Positions 31,831 to 40,436 are shown, counted from the stretch's first letter. The stretch is 64,000 bases of DNA from Streptomyces fumigatiscleroticus (GCF_014647975.1 NZ_BMQF01000006.1:310001-374000); one strand, 5' to 3'. A program made the numbers and translations. The notes: generated from the letters alone by a model not told the origin.

Positions 31831-32616
31831 ATGCTCGATGCCACCACCCGCTCTGGGGGCACCGCCACGGCCTCTCCCCGGGCCGCTGCCACGGAGCTCG
31901 CCGTCCCCGCGGCCGGCTCCGCCCCGTCCGCCGTACGCACCACGTTCGCCGCCCGCTGCCTGCGGATCGTGCTCTCCCCCTGGTCGCGGCTGTCCCTGCT
32001 CCTCGTCCTGCTCGCCTCGGCCGCGTCGGCGGTCCTGCTGTTCGAGCCGCAGAAGCTGCTGGTGCACGGCTGGCCGCCGCAGCTCGGCGGCGCCGCGGCG
32101 GCGGTGGCCTTCGCGGTGGCGTACGGGCTGTGCACCGTGGCGTTCGTGCCGCGTCCGCTGCTGAATCTCGCCTCCGGCGCGCTCTTCGGCTCGCCGCTGG
32201 GCCTCGCCGCCGCGCTGGCGGGCACGGTGCTCGGCGCCGGGCTCGCCTTCTGCCTGGGCCGGGTGCTGGGCCAGGAGGCCCTGCGCCCGCTGGTGCGGGG
32301 CCGGTTGCTGAAGGCGGCGGACGGGCAGCTGAGCCGGCACGGCTTCCGCTCGATGCTCGCGGCACGGCTGTTCCCCGGGGTGCCGTTCGCCGCGGCGAAC
32401 TACTGCGCCGCCATCTCCCGGATGGGCCTGCTGCCCTTCCTGCTCGCGACGGCGCTGGGATCGATCCCGAACACCGCCGCGTACGCCGTCGCCGGCGCCC
32501 GCGCCTCGACGCCGACGTCGCCGGCCTTTCTGATCGCGATGGCCTGCATCGCGCTGCCGGGCCTGGCGGGCGCGGTGGTGGCCTGGCGCAAGCGCCACCA
32601 CCTGCGCGCCCGCTGA
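31831..32616 (+). CDS. TVP38/TMEM64 family (VTT-domain) membrane protein
   Basis: This 261-aa protein has an N-terminal cytoplasmic tail, then about six membrane segments with VTT-type motifs: FVPRPLLNLASGALFGSPLGLAAALAG, LGRVLGQEALRPLV, and ARLFPGVPFAAANYCAAISRM with the conserved Arg and Pro. VTT proteins of the DedA superfamily are thought to scramble or flip lipids. The start ATG 31831 has no ribosome site and lies 6 nt after a TAGTGT hexamer, suggesting a leaderless mRNA. Convergent with the thiolase gene, 7 bp apart. Confidence 0.85.
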   Translation: MLDATTRSGGTATASPRAAATELAVPAAGSAPSAVRTTFAARCLRIVLSPWSRLSLLLVLLASAASAVLLFEPQKLLVHGWPPQLGGAAAAVAFAVAYGLCTVAFVPRPLLNLASGALFGSPLGLAAALAGTVLGAGLAFCLGRVLGQEALRPLVRGRLLKAADGQLSRHGFRSMLAARLFPGVPFAAANYCAAISRMGLLPFLLATALGSIPNTAAYAVAGARASTPTSPAFLIAMACIALPGLAGAVVAWRKRHHLRAR

Positions 32617-32623
32617 CGGGCCC

Positions 32624-33793
32624 TTACGCCCGCTCCAGCACCATCGCGTTGGCGAGCCCGCCCGCCTCGCACATCGTCTGGAGTGCGTAGCGGGCGCCGC
32701 GCTCGCGCATCGCGTGCACCAGGGTCGTCGTCAGGCGGGTGCCGCTCGCGCCGAGCGGATGGCCCAGCGCGATGGCCCCGCCGTGCACGTTGACCTTGTC
32801 CGGATCGGCGCCCGTCTCCCGCTGCCAGGCCAGCACCACGCTGGCGAACGCCTCGTTGACCTCGAACAGGTCGATGTCGGCGAGGGACAGCGAGGCCCTG
32901 CGCAGCACCTTCTCGGTGGCGGGGATCACGCCCGTCAGCATCAGCAGCGGGTCGGAGCCGGTGACCGCGAAGCTGTGCAGCCGGGCCAGCGGGCGCAGGC
33001 CGAGGCGGGCGGCGGTCTCGCCGGAGGCGATCAGCACGGCGGAGGCGCCGTCGTTGACCGGGCTGGCGTTGCCCGCGGTGACGTTCCACTCGATCTGCGG
33101 GAAGCGCACGGCGAAGGCCGGGTCGTGGTAGGCGGGCCTCAGTCCGGCGAGGATCTCGGGGGTGCTGCCGGGGCGTACGCACTCGTCGCGCACGACGCCC
33201 GCCAGGGGCGCCACCTCGGCGTCGAACAGGCCGGCGTCCCAGGCCGCGGCGGCCCTGCGGTGCGAGGAGAGGGCGAAGGCGTCCATCTCCTCCCGCGTGA
33301 GCGACCACTTGGCGGCGATCAGCTCGGCGCTGATGCCCTGCGGGACGAGCCCTTCCGGGTACCGCTTGGCGACCGAGGGTCCGAAGGGGTCCGTGCCGGG
33401 CGGCACGTTGGACCACATCGGCACCCGGCTCATGGACTCCACGCCGCAGGCGACCACGAGGTCGTAGGCGCCGGAGATGACGCCCTGGGCGGCGAAGTGC
33501 ACGGCCTGCTGGGAGGAGCCGCACTGGCGGTCCACGGTGGTCGCGGGCACCGACTCCGGGAAGCCCGCCGACAGGACGGCGTAGCGGGTGGTGTTCATGG
33601 CCTGCTCGCCGACCTGGTCGACGGTGCCGCCGATGACGTCGTCGATCAGCTCGGGGTCGACGCCGGAGCGCTCGACGAGGGAGCGCAGGGTGTGGGCGAG
33701 GAGTTCCACGGGGTGGACGTGCGCGAGGGAGCCGTTCGGCCTGCCCTTGCCGATGGGGGTGCGTACGGCCTCGACGATGACTGCGTCACGCAT
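32624..33793 (-). CDS. Thiolase (acetyl-CoA acetyltransferase / 3-ketoacyl-CoA thiolase type)
   Basis: This 389-aa enzyme has all thiolase landmarks: nucleophile Cys91 in DRQCGSSQQAVHFA, GGAIALGHPLGASGTR carrying the active-site His, and a C-terminal CEAGGLANAMVLE with the second Cys. It acts in fatty-acid or branched-acid degradation, or in C4 unit synthesis. ATG 33793 has AAGGAGG upstream. It is divergent from an HxlR-type regulator, with a shared palindrome between them, so regulation by that protein is likely. Confidence 0.93.
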   Translation of the reverse strand: MRDAVIVEAVRTPIGKGRPNGSLAHVHPVELLAHTLRSLVERSGVDPELIDDVIGGTVDQVGEQAMNTTRYAVLSAGFPESVPATTVDRQCGSSQQAVHFAAQGVISGAYDLVVACGVESMSRVPMWSNVPPGTDPFGPSVAKRYPEGLVPQGISAELIAAKWSLTREEMDAFALSSHRRAAAAWDAGLFDAEVAPLAGVVRDECVRPGSTPEILAGLRPAYHDPAFAVRFPQIEWNVTAGNASPVNDGASAVLIASGETAARLGLRPLARLHSFAVTGSDPLLMLTGVIPATEKVLRRASLSLADIDLFEVNEAFASVVLAWQRETGADPDKVNVHGGAIALGHPLGASGTRLTTTLVHAMRERGARYALQTMCEAGGLANAMVLERA

Positions 33794-33840
33794 GGTGCGG
33801 GCCTCCTTGGCCGCCCGGGCGGTGACCGGGGCGATTACCA

Positions 33841-33904
33841 GTGAGTAGGAAATCCGAACTCACCATAGCGCGGTGAGTTTGAAAAACAAACCCTCACCTA
33901 GACT
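33841..33904. promoter_or_regulatory. Divergent promoter with HxlR-type operator
   Basis: Perfect inverted repeat AACTCACC-N7-GGTGAGTT (33857-33879), with extra half-sites CTCACC (33893-33898) and GTGAGT (33841-33846). Leftward promoter: TTGTTT (33889-33884), 16 nt, TATGGT (33867-33862). Rightward: TAGACT (33899-33904), 6 nt before the regulator ATG. The operator overlaps both promoters. Confidence 0.65.
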
Positions 33905-33910
33905 GGCGCC

Positions 33911-34381
33911 ATGGCCGCCACCAAGGACCCGCGCCCCTGCTCGATCGCCGACACCCTGGCGCTCGTCGGCGAGAAGTACTCCCTGCTCGTCCTGCGGGAG
34001 GTGTGCCTCGGCAACGGCCGCTTCGACCAGCTGGTGCGCAACATCGGCGCCCCGCGCGACGTGCTGGCCACGCGGCTGCGCCGCCTCGTCGACGCCGGGA
34101 TCCTGACGAAGCTGCCCTACAGCGAGCGTCCCCAGCGCTTCGAGTACCGGCCGACACGGGCGGGTCTCGAGCTGGAGCCGGTGCTGATGACCCTCATGGA
34201 GTGGGGCGACCGCCACCTGCGCGAGGACGACGACCGCCCGATGGTGATCGAGCACGCCTGCGGCAACGAACTGGTCCCGGTCGTCACCTGCCGGGCCTGC
34301 GGCGACCCGGTGCGCCACGAGGACCTGAGGGCCCATCCGCAGGCGCCCGGCTGGACGGTCACGGGGCCCACGGCGGCGTAG
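33911..34381 (+). CDS. HxlR family winged-helix regulator
   Basis: This 156-aa protein matches HxlR regulators: the N-terminal conserved Cys in PCSIADTLALVGEKYSLLVLREV, a winged helix with GRFDQLVRNIGAPRDVLATRLRRLVDAGIL, and YRPTRAGLELEPVL. An added C-terminal segment has C-x(10)-C-x2-C spacing (HACGNELVPVVTCRACGD), which could bind metal or sense thiols. The ATG sits 6 nt after a TAGACT -10 with no ribosome site, so it is probably leaderless. It most likely represses itself and the divergent thiolase gene. Confidence 0.88.
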   Translation: MAATKDPRPCSIADTLALVGEKYSLLVLREVCLGNGRFDQLVRNIGAPRDVLATRLRRLVDAGILTKLPYSERPQRFEYRPTRAGLELEPVLMTLMEWGDRHLREDDDRPMVIEHACGNELVPVVTCRACGDPVRHEDLRAHPQAPGWTVTGPTAA

Positions 34382-34468
34382 CCGGGCACCGCGGGGACCG
34401 CGCCGGGGCTCCGCGAAACCCCTGTGTCCGCCCTGTCACCGGGGGGCGCTACGCTGCCCTCCGGCACA

Positions 34469-34488
34469 CGGTGATCACCTGATCACCG
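34469..34488 (+). promoter_or_regulatory. 20-bp near-continuous palindrome upstream of uppP
   Basis: CGGTGATCA-CC-TGATCACCG, perfect 9-bp arms with a 2-nt centre, 65 bp upstream of uppP and just downstream of a TACGCT hexamer (34450-34455). It could be an operator; no cognate regulator is adjacent except the HxlR gene, whose own site differs. Confidence 0.45.
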
Positions 34489-34553
34489 CAACGGCGTCCC
34501 GCCGGTGTGTCCGTCGTCCGTTCCACGATCGGCACTTGGACCTTCGTAACCTC

Positions 34554-35432
34554 ATGTCTTGGTTTGAATCCCTCGTCCTCGGACTCGTCCAGGGGCTGAC
34601 CGAATTCCTCCCCGTCTCCTCCAGCGCGCATCTGCGGCTGACGGCGGCCTTCTCCGGCTGGCACGACCCGGGGGCGGCTTTCACGGCGATCACCCAGATC
34701 GGCACGGAGACCGCCGTGCTGATCTACTTCCGCAAGGACATCGGGCGGATCATCGCCGCCTGGTTCCGCTCGCTGACCGACAGGGACGTGCGCCGCAACG
34801 ACACCGACGCGCGGATGGGCTGGCTGGTCATCGTCGGCTCGATCCCGATCGGCGTGCTCGGCGTGACGCTGAAGGACCAGATCGAGGGGCCGTTCCGCGA
34901 TCTGCGGATCACCGCCACCATGCTGATCGTGATGGGCGTCGTCCTGGGCGTCGCCGACCGGCTGGCCGCCCGGGACGAGAAGGGCGGCCGGCACCGCGCG
35001 CCCCAGCAGCGCAAGTCCCTCCAGGACCTGGGCGTACGGGACGGCCTGATCTACGGCGTCTGCCAGGCCATGGCCCTGATCCCCGGCGTCTCCCGCTCCG
35101 GCGCCACCATCAGCGGCGGCCTCTTCATGGGCTACCGGCGCGAGGCCGCGGCCCGCTACTCCTTCCTGCTGGCCATCCCCGCGGTGCTCGCCTCCGGCGT
35201 GTTCGAGCTGAAGGACGCGATGGAGAGCGACCACGTCTCCTGGGGGCCGACGATCTTCGCGACGGTCATCGCCTTCGTCTCGGGGTACGTGGTGATCGCC
35301 TGGTTCATGAAGTTCATCTCGTCCAAGAGCTTCATGCCCTTCGTCTGGTACCGCATCGCGCTCGGTGTGGCGATCATCGCGCTGGTGGCGGCGGGCGTGC
35401 TGAGCCCGCACGCGGCGGAGTCGGCGGGCTGA
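34554..35432 (+). CDS. uppP: Undecaprenyl-diphosphate phosphatase
   Basis: This integral membrane enzyme recycles the lipid carrier of peptidoglycan synthesis and gives bacitracin tolerance. The 292-aa product has the two BacA/UppP motifs, EFLPVSSSAH (17-26) and PGVSRSGATI in the second half, and about eight membrane helices. Length is normal. The ATG at 34554 is chosen over TTG 34536, which would add six non-conserved residues. A strong palindrome lies upstream. Confidence 0.93.
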   Translation: MSWFESLVLGLVQGLTEFLPVSSSAHLRLTAAFSGWHDPGAAFTAITQIGTETAVLIYFRKDIGRIIAAWFRSLTDRDVRRNDTDARMGWLVIVGSIPIGVLGVTLKDQIEGPFRDLRITATMLIVMGVVLGVADRLAARDEKGGRHRAPQQRKSLQDLGVRDGLIYGVCQAMALIPGVSRSGATISGGLFMGYRREAAARYSFLLAIPAVLASGVFELKDAMESDHVSWGPTIFATVIAFVSGYVVIAWFMKFISSKSFMPFVWYRIALGVAIIALVAAGVLSPHAAESAG

Positions 35433-35549
35433 CCGCCCGGCGGGCCGGCGGGGGGCACATGCGCCCGGCCCGGGGAATCGGGCACTTCCCCAAGGCAAGC
35501 GTGACCGTCCGGTAGCGGACTGTCAGTTCTTGCGCCTACGCTTGTCCGC

Positions 35550-35729
35550 ATGTCCCCCGAATCCGTGACCTCCGGTCCGGTACGGACTGCCGCCGAGCTG
35601 AACGAGCAGATCCGTGCCCTGTGGCGGCGCGCGGGCGGGTTCCTCTCGGCCCAGGACCGCGCACAGTACGAGACGTTGGTGATCGAGTGGGCCGCCGCGA
35701 TCCGCGGCGAGGTCATCGAGGCGGCCTGA
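35550..35729 (+). CDS. Conserved small protein, 59 aa
   Basis: A short gene starting ATG 35550 and ending TGA 35729. The product has a soluble helical pattern (TAAELNEQIRALWRRAGG, LSAQDRAQYETLVIEWAAAI) that I recognise as a small conserved Streptomyces hypothetical. A TACGCT -10-like hexamer (35537-35542) ends 7 nt before the ATG, so the mRNA may be leaderless. Function unknown. It lies between uppP and the monooxygenase gene. Confidence 0.7.
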   Translation: MSPESVTSGPVRTAAELNEQIRALWRRAGGFLSAQDRAQYETLVIEWAAAIRGEVIEAA

Positions 35730-35771
35730 AGCACGGCACCGCCCCGCGCGCCACCCGGCTCCTCCCGGCCG

Positions 35772-36770
35772 CTACGAGACGGTCGACGCCGTCTCCGGTG
35801 CCATGACGTGCTGCCGGACGAGTTCGTAGGACCTCAGGCGGTCGGCCAGCGCGTAGACGGGCGTCACGAGCATGAGTTCGTCCGCGCGGGTCCGCTCCAC
35901 CAGGTCCGTCAGGCGCTGCCCCACGGTCGCGGGTGAGCCGTGTGCCTGCTGGGCGCGGAAGCTCTTCAGCGCCCGCTCCTCCTCCGCGGTGAACGCGTGC
36001 GCGGCGGCCTCCGCGGGCGTCGGGAAGGGGAAGTCGCCCCGCCCCTTGAGGAGCCCGGCCTTGACGACGTCCATCGGGCCCGCCAGCCGGGCCGCCTCCT
36101 CGTCCGTCCCGGCGCAGACCGTCTCGACGCAGAGCAGTACGCGGGGGCGCTCGCACCAACGGGAGGGCGCGAAGCGCTCGCGGTAGTGGCCGAGTGCGGC
36201 GAGGGTGTTGTCGGGGCGGATGTGGTGGGCGAAGGCGATCGGCAGGCCGAGTTCCGCGGCGAGCGCGGCACCGGCCGTGCTGGAGGCGAGCAGCCACGGC
36301 TCCGGGAGCGGGCCGAGCGCGACCTCGTCCACCAGGAAGCGCAGGGTCTGAGCCACGTCGTCGCGGTACTCCTCGTCCGACGCCGGTCCGGCCCCGCGCC
36401 GCAGGGCCCGCGCCGTCGGCTCGTCGAAGGTGCCCGGGCCACGGCCGATGCCCAGGTCGATCCGGCCCCCGTGCAGCGCGGCCAGGGTGCCCCACTGCTC
36501 CGCCAGCATGATCGGGGCGTGGTTCGGTGCCAGAACGCCTCCGGAGCCGAGCCTGACGGACGAGGTCAGCGCCGCCGCGTGGGCGGTCAGGACGACCGGC
36601 GGGAACGCCCCGATGGCCGGGGAGTGGTGATGTTCGGCGTACCAGAGCCGTCGGTAACCGAGGTCTTCGATGCGCCGGGCGAACTCGGTGGTGTCCCGTA
36701 AGGTGTCCGCGGCCGGAGCACCCGTCTGGACCATGGCCACTTCCAGCGCACTGAGCGGAATCGTGATCAT
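35772..36770 (-). CDS. LLM-class flavin-dependent monooxygenase
   Basis: This 332-aa protein has the luciferase-like TIM-barrel pattern: IPLSALEVAMVQTGA, YRRLWYAEHHHSPAIG, LGSGGVLAPNHAPIMLAEQWGTLAALHGGRIDLGIGRGPGT, and a C-terminal TPVYALADRLRSYELV. This is the MsnO8-like subgroup of flavin-dependent oxidoreductases (FMN or F420); the substrate is unknown. ATG 36770 is chosen because a consensus TATACT -10 ends 6 nt upstream; the longer frame to 36842 crosses the promoter. Confidence 0.88.
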   Translation of the reverse strand: MITIPLSALEVAMVQTGAPAADTLRDTTEFARRIEDLGYRRLWYAEHHHSPAIGAFPPVVLTAHAAALTSSVRLGSGGVLAPNHAPIMLAEQWGTLAALHGGRIDLGIGRGPGTFDEPTARALRRGAGPASDEEYRDDVAQTLRFLVDEVALGPLPEPWLLASSTAGAALAAELGLPIAFAHHIRPDNTLAALGHYRERFAPSRWCERPRVLLCVETVCAGTDEEAARLAGPMDVVKAGLLKGRGDFPFPTPAEAAAHAFTAEEERALKSFRAQQAHGSPATVGQRLTDLVERTRADELMLVTPVYALADRLRSYELVRQHVMAPETASTVS

Positions 36771-36776
36771 TCGGTC

Positions 36777-36804
36777 AGTATAGGAAGCGCCTGACGCATG
36801 TCCG
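36777..36804 (-). promoter_or_regulatory. Near-consensus promoter of a leaderless monooxygenase gene
   Basis: Minus strand: -35 CGGACA (36804-36799), 16-nt spacer, -10 TATACT (36782-36777), 6 nt, ATG. The -10 matches TATAAT in five of six positions, rare in this GC-rich context. Confidence 0.65.
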
Positions 36805-36859
36805 CCGGTCTCCGGCGGCAGGGCGCACACGGAAGGCACCACGGGGTAGGGAGGCCCCT

Positions 36860-38425
36860 ATGACAACGCTCGGCCACTGGCTCGCCTCCCCCTGGCGGCG
36901 TTCGGCCGCCGCCGCACTCGCGGGCGCCCTGCCCGTGCTCGCCTACCCGGCGCCCTCCCTGTGGTGGCTCGCCCCCGTCGCGCTCGTCCCCTGGCTGCTG
37001 CTGCTCCGTTCGGCGCCGGGCGGGAGACGGGCGGCGTACGACGGCTGGTGCGGCGGGTCCGCCTTCATGCTGGCGATGCACCACTGGCTGCTGCCGAATC
37101 TGCATGTCTTCACCTTCGTCATCGCCGCGCTGCTGGGCGCGCTGTGGATCCCGTGGGGGCTGCTGGTGCGCCGGCTGCTGGGCGGGACGCCCTCCCGGCC
37201 ACGGATCGCCGCCGCGCTCGCCGTACTGCCCTCGGGCTGGCTGGCGGTCGAACTGGTCCGCTCCTGGCAGGGGCTCGGCGGCCCCTGGGGCATGCTCGGC
37301 GCCAGTCAGTGGCAGGTGGCCCCGGCCCTGCGGCTCGCCTCGGTCGGCGGGGTGTGGCTGCTCAGCTTCCTGGTGGTGGCGGTCAACGTCGCCGTCGCCG
37401 TGCTCGTCGGGGTCCGCCGCGCCCGGCTGCCCGCCGTGGCCGGCCTGGTCGCCACCGCCGCCGCCACCTCGGCGGTCTGGGTCTGGTCGCCGCGCCCCGA
37501 CACCGACGGCACGGTCGCGGTCGCCGTCGTGCAGCCGGGTGTCGTGGCCGGCCCCGACCGCCGGTTCGACCACGAGGAACGGCTGACCCGCTCGCTCGCC
37601 GGCCGCCATGTCGATCTGGTCGTCTGGGGCGAGAGCAGTGTCGGGTACGACCTCACCGCCCGCCCCGACCTGGCCCGCCGGCTCGCGGCGCTGTCCCGGG
37701 AGACCGGCGCCGCCGTCCTGGTCAACGTGGACGCCCGCCGCTCCGACCGGCCCGGCATCTACAAGAGCTCCGTCCTCGTCGGCCCGGACGGCCTCACCGG
37801 CGACCGCTACGACAAGATGCGGCTGGTGCCGTTCGGCGAGTACGTCCCGGCCCGTTCGCTGCTCGGCTGGGCCACCTCCGTCGGCGAGGCCGCGGGCGAG
37901 GACCGCAGGCGCGGCACCCGGCAGGTGGTGATGGACGTGGGGCACGGGCTGCGGGTCGGCCCGATGGTGTGCTTCGAGAGCGCCTTCCCCGACATGAGCC
38001 GCCATCTGGCCCGCCAGGGCGCCGAGGTGCTGCTCGCCCAGTCCTCCACGTCGACGTTCCAGCACAGCTGGGCGCCCGCGCAGCACGCCTCACTCGCCGC
38101 GCTGCGGGCCGCCGAGACCGGCCGCCCGATGGTGCACGCGACGCTGACGGGGGTGTCCGCCGTCTACGGCCCGGACGGGCACCGCCTGGGCGCGTGGCTC
38201 GGCACGGACGCGGACACCGCGCGGGTGTACGACGTACCGCTCGCGCACGGCACCACGCCCTACGTCCGCTTCGGGGACTGGCCGGTGCACGCGGCGCTGC
38301 TGGTGCTCGCCGCCTGGTGCGCCGCCGCGGCCGTGGGGGCGCTGCGGGTCAGGCGGCCGGCCCCTGGACCGCGCGTACCACCCGCTCGCACAGCTCATGG
38401 GTCTCCAGCGCGTCCCGGGCGCTGA
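36860..38425 (+). CDS. lnt: Apolipoprotein N-acyltransferase
   Basis: This membrane enzyme adds the third acyl chain to lipoproteins. The 521-aa product has about seven membrane helices and a C-N hydrolase domain with the catalytic triad Glu258 (WGESSVG), Lys319 (DKMRLVPFGEYVP) and Cys371 (MVCFESAFP). Streptomyces usually carry two Lnt homologues, so this may be the secondary one. The ATG has a GGGAGG site. The 3' end runs 77 bp into the convergent Gfo/Idh gene; the overlapping C-terminal tail is Pro/Arg-rich and probably unstructured. Confidence 0.92.
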   Translation: MTTLGHWLASPWRRSAAAALAGALPVLAYPAPSLWWLAPVALVPWLLLLRSAPGGRRAAYDGWCGGSAFMLAMHHWLLPNLHVFTFVIAALLGALWIPWGLLVRRLLGGTPSRPRIAAALAVLPSGWLAVELVRSWQGLGGPWGMLGASQWQVAPALRLASVGGVWLLSFLVVAVNVAVAVLVGVRRARLPAVAGLVATAAATSAVWVWSPRPDTDGTVAVAVVQPGVVAGPDRRFDHEERLTRSLAGRHVDLVVWGESSVGYDLTARPDLARRLAALSRETGAAVLVNVDARRSDRPGIYKSSVLVGPDGLTGDRYDKMRLVPFGEYVPARSLLGWATSVGEAAGEDRRRGTRQVVMDVGHGLRVGPMVCFESAFPDMSRHLARQGAEVLLAQSSTSTFQHSWAPAQHASLAALRAAETGRPMVHATLTGVSAVYGPDGHRLGAWLGTDADTARVYDVPLAHGTTPYVRFGDWPVHAALLVLAAWCAAAAVGALRVRRPAPGPRVPPARTAHGSPARPGR

Positions 38426-39254
38426 GCACGGTGCCCGCGCGCACGGCGTCCAGGAAGGCCAGCACCGCCTGCTCGATGCCGCGCTGCCGGGACACCGGCA
38501 CCCAGTCGCCGCGCCGCCGCAGGGTCGGCTGGCCCTTGTGGTCGATCACCTCGGCGAGATTGATCACCTGGCGCTTGGTGTCCTGCCCGGAGACCTCCAG
38601 GATCTCCTCGGCGGAGCCGCTGAGCCGGTTCATCACGCCGAGCGCGGTGAAGCCGTCCCCGCCGAGCTGGAGCACGACGTGGTGGAGAAGACCGTCCTGG
38701 ACACGGGCGCGCACGGTGACGTCGTCGACCGGGCCGGGCACCAGGAAGCGCAGCGTGTCCACGACGTGGATGAAGTCGTCGAGGATCATGGTGCGGGGTT
38801 CCTCGGGCAGCCCGACGCGGTTCTTCTGCATCAGGATCAGCTCGCGCGGGTGCTCGGCGCACTGCGCGTACCCGGGGGCGAAGCGCCGGTTGAAGCCGAC
38901 GGCCAGAGCGACGCCGCGCTCCTCGGCGAGGGCCACCAGCCGTTCCGAGTCGGCGAGTTCGTAGGCGAGCGGCTTGTCGACGTAGACCGGGACGCCCGCT
39001 TCGAGCAGCCGGGTGACGATCTCCGGGTGCGCGTCGGTGGGGGCGTGCACGAAGGCCGCGTCGAGGTCCTGGGCGAGCAGGGCGTCCAGGGTGGTGTGCC
39101 GGCGGGACTCCGGGAGACGGAGGGAGTCGGCGACCCGGGCGAGTGTGGCGGGTGTCCGGGTGTGCAGATGCAGTTCGATGCCCGGCCGGAGGGCGAGCAC
39201 CGGCAGATAGGCCTTCTGCGCGATGTCACCGAGTCCGATGCAGCCGACCTTCAC
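38349..39254 (-). CDS. Gfo/Idh/MocA family oxidoreductase
   Basis: This 301-aa NAD(P)-dependent dehydrogenase has the Rossmann start KVGCIGLGDIAQKAYLPVL, AFVHAPTDAHPEIVTRLLEAG, and the family EKP-like VYVDKPLAYELAD, with AVGFNRRFAPGY. Members oxidise or reduce sugars, inositols or related compounds. The start is GTG 39254 with GGAGGAG 8 nt upstream. Its 3' end overlaps lnt by 77 bp on the opposite strand. Upstream lies the 166-bp duplicated intergenic repeat. Confidence 0.88.
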   Translation of the reverse strand: MKVGCIGLGDIAQKAYLPVLALRPGIELHLHTRTPATLARVADSLRLPESRRHTTLDALLAQDLDAAFVHAPTDAHPEIVTRLLEAGVPVYVDKPLAYELADSERLVALAEERGVALAVGFNRRFAPGYAQCAEHPRELILMQKNRVGLPEEPRTMILDDFIHVVDTLRFLVPGPVDDVTVRARVQDGLLHHVVLQLGGDGFTALGVMNRLSGSAEEILEVSGQDTKRQVINLAEVIDHKGQPTLRRRGDWVPVSRQRGIEQAVLAFLDAVRAGTVLSARDALETHELCERVVRAVQGPAA

Positions 39255-39480
39255 GGGGTGTTCTCCTCCAACGGGTTGTGCCCTGCGTCATTGCCCGCCG
39301 GGTTCCTGGCGGAAGCATACGGCCGCCGCTGAACCCGCCGCCCGGCGGCGTCACCACCCCCGCCCCGGCTCGCTCCACGACCACGCCGACGGCACCCACC
39401 GGCGACCGGCATCCCCCGCACGGAAGGCGGGGCCGCGCCCTCCGGACTCCGGGACCGCACCCCTTCCCGCCCCCCCGGCG

Positions 39481-39870
39481 GCTGTGCCGTCGGCTCCCGC
39501 CCTACGGCCGCTGGCGTCGGCAGCCTCCAGCCACCACGCGAGGCGTCCCGCGCCGCCCAGCGCGCAGAAGCCGGGCCGTCCGGGCTTCGAGGGCCGTGCC
39601 CCTGCGGCCGTCGCCGGGCCGCGACGACCCACCCGGGCCCCCGGCGGCTGTGCCGTCGGCTCCCGCCCTACGGCCGCTGGCGTCGGCAGCCTCCAGCCAC
39701 CACGCGAGGCGTCCCGCGCCGCCCAGCGCGCAGAAGCCGGGCCGTCCGGGCTTCGAGGGCCGTGCCCCTGCGGCCGTCGCCGGGCCGCGACGACCCACCC
39801 GGGCCCCCGGCGGCTGTGCCGTCGTCGTCCGGGCTACGGGCGCTGGCGTGGCGGGCCCCAGCCGCCGCTG
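39481..39870. repeat. 166-bp perfect tandem duplication plus partial third copy
   Basis: Copies start at 39481 and 39647 and appear identical over all 166 bp. A third, diverged partial copy starts at 39813 and runs into the 3' end of the TPR-like gene. The period is not a multiple of three and no consistent frame is used, so it is noncoding. It fills most of the gap between the oxidoreductase gene start (39254) and the TPR-like gene end. Confidence 0.9.
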
Positions 39871-40355
39871 TCGTGCGGGTCCTCTCCGGCCAGCCGTAGC
39901 TCGAGCCGGCTCAGCGCCGCCCGTACGCCGTCGCCGTAGCGGTCGTCGCCGAGGGCGTCGGCCGCGCTGCGGGCCCGGCGCAGATGGACGCGGGCGGCCT
40001 CGCGGCGGCCGAGCCTGGCGTAGTCGGCGGCCAGGTCGAGGTGGAGCGAGGGGTACAGGGCGCGCACGGCGGGCGCGCTCTCGTGCCCGGCGAAACGGTC
40101 GCCCGCCAGCTCCTCGGCGGCCGTCAGCGCCCGCAGGTCCCAGGCGAGTTCGTCCCCCGGGTCGTCCTGTGTGTCGGCCAGGTAGTGGGCCAGGGTGCAG
40201 CGGTGCAGCGGATCGCCGTGCTCGCCGATCTCCGCCCAGAGGTCGAGGAAGCGATGCCGGGCCTCCTCGCGGTCCCCCGCGTGGTGCAACATGACGACCT
40301 GCCCGATCCGCGTCAGCACGGCATCGGGCGCCGTCTGCTCCTGTCCCTCGGCCAC
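39834..40355 (-). CDS. Tetratricopeptide-like hypothetical protein
   Basis: This 173-aa, all-helical protein has alternating Ala/Leu/Asp spacing typical of TPR units (VVMLHHAGDREEARHRFLDLWAEIG, LHRCTLAHYLADTQDD, LDLAADYARLGRREAARVHLRRA). It is probably a small scaffold or tail of a signalling module; no catalytic motif. GTG 40355 has GGAG upstream. Its last codons lie inside the diverged third copy of the 166-bp repeat. Confidence 0.7.
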   Translation of the reverse strand: MAEGQEQTAPDAVLTRIGQVVMLHHAGDREEARHRFLDLWAEIGEHGDPLHRCTLAHYLADTQDDPGDELAWDLRALTAAEELAGDRFAGHESAPAVRALYPSLHLDLAADYARLGRREAARVHLRRARSAADALGDDRYGDGVRAALSRLELRLAGEDPHDSGGWGPPRQRP

Positions 40356-40436
40356 CAGAATCTCCGCCCCGCTCGTCGGCTGCTGCCCCGACGCTAACGG
40401 CAGACGGCGGCGATCCCGGTCAGGCGACTCCGTGCG

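Noticed and set aside
39240-39939. Coding frames through the 166-bp repeats
   Set aside because: The repeat length is not a multiple of three, and translations are Pro/Arg/Ala-rich with different frames per copy.
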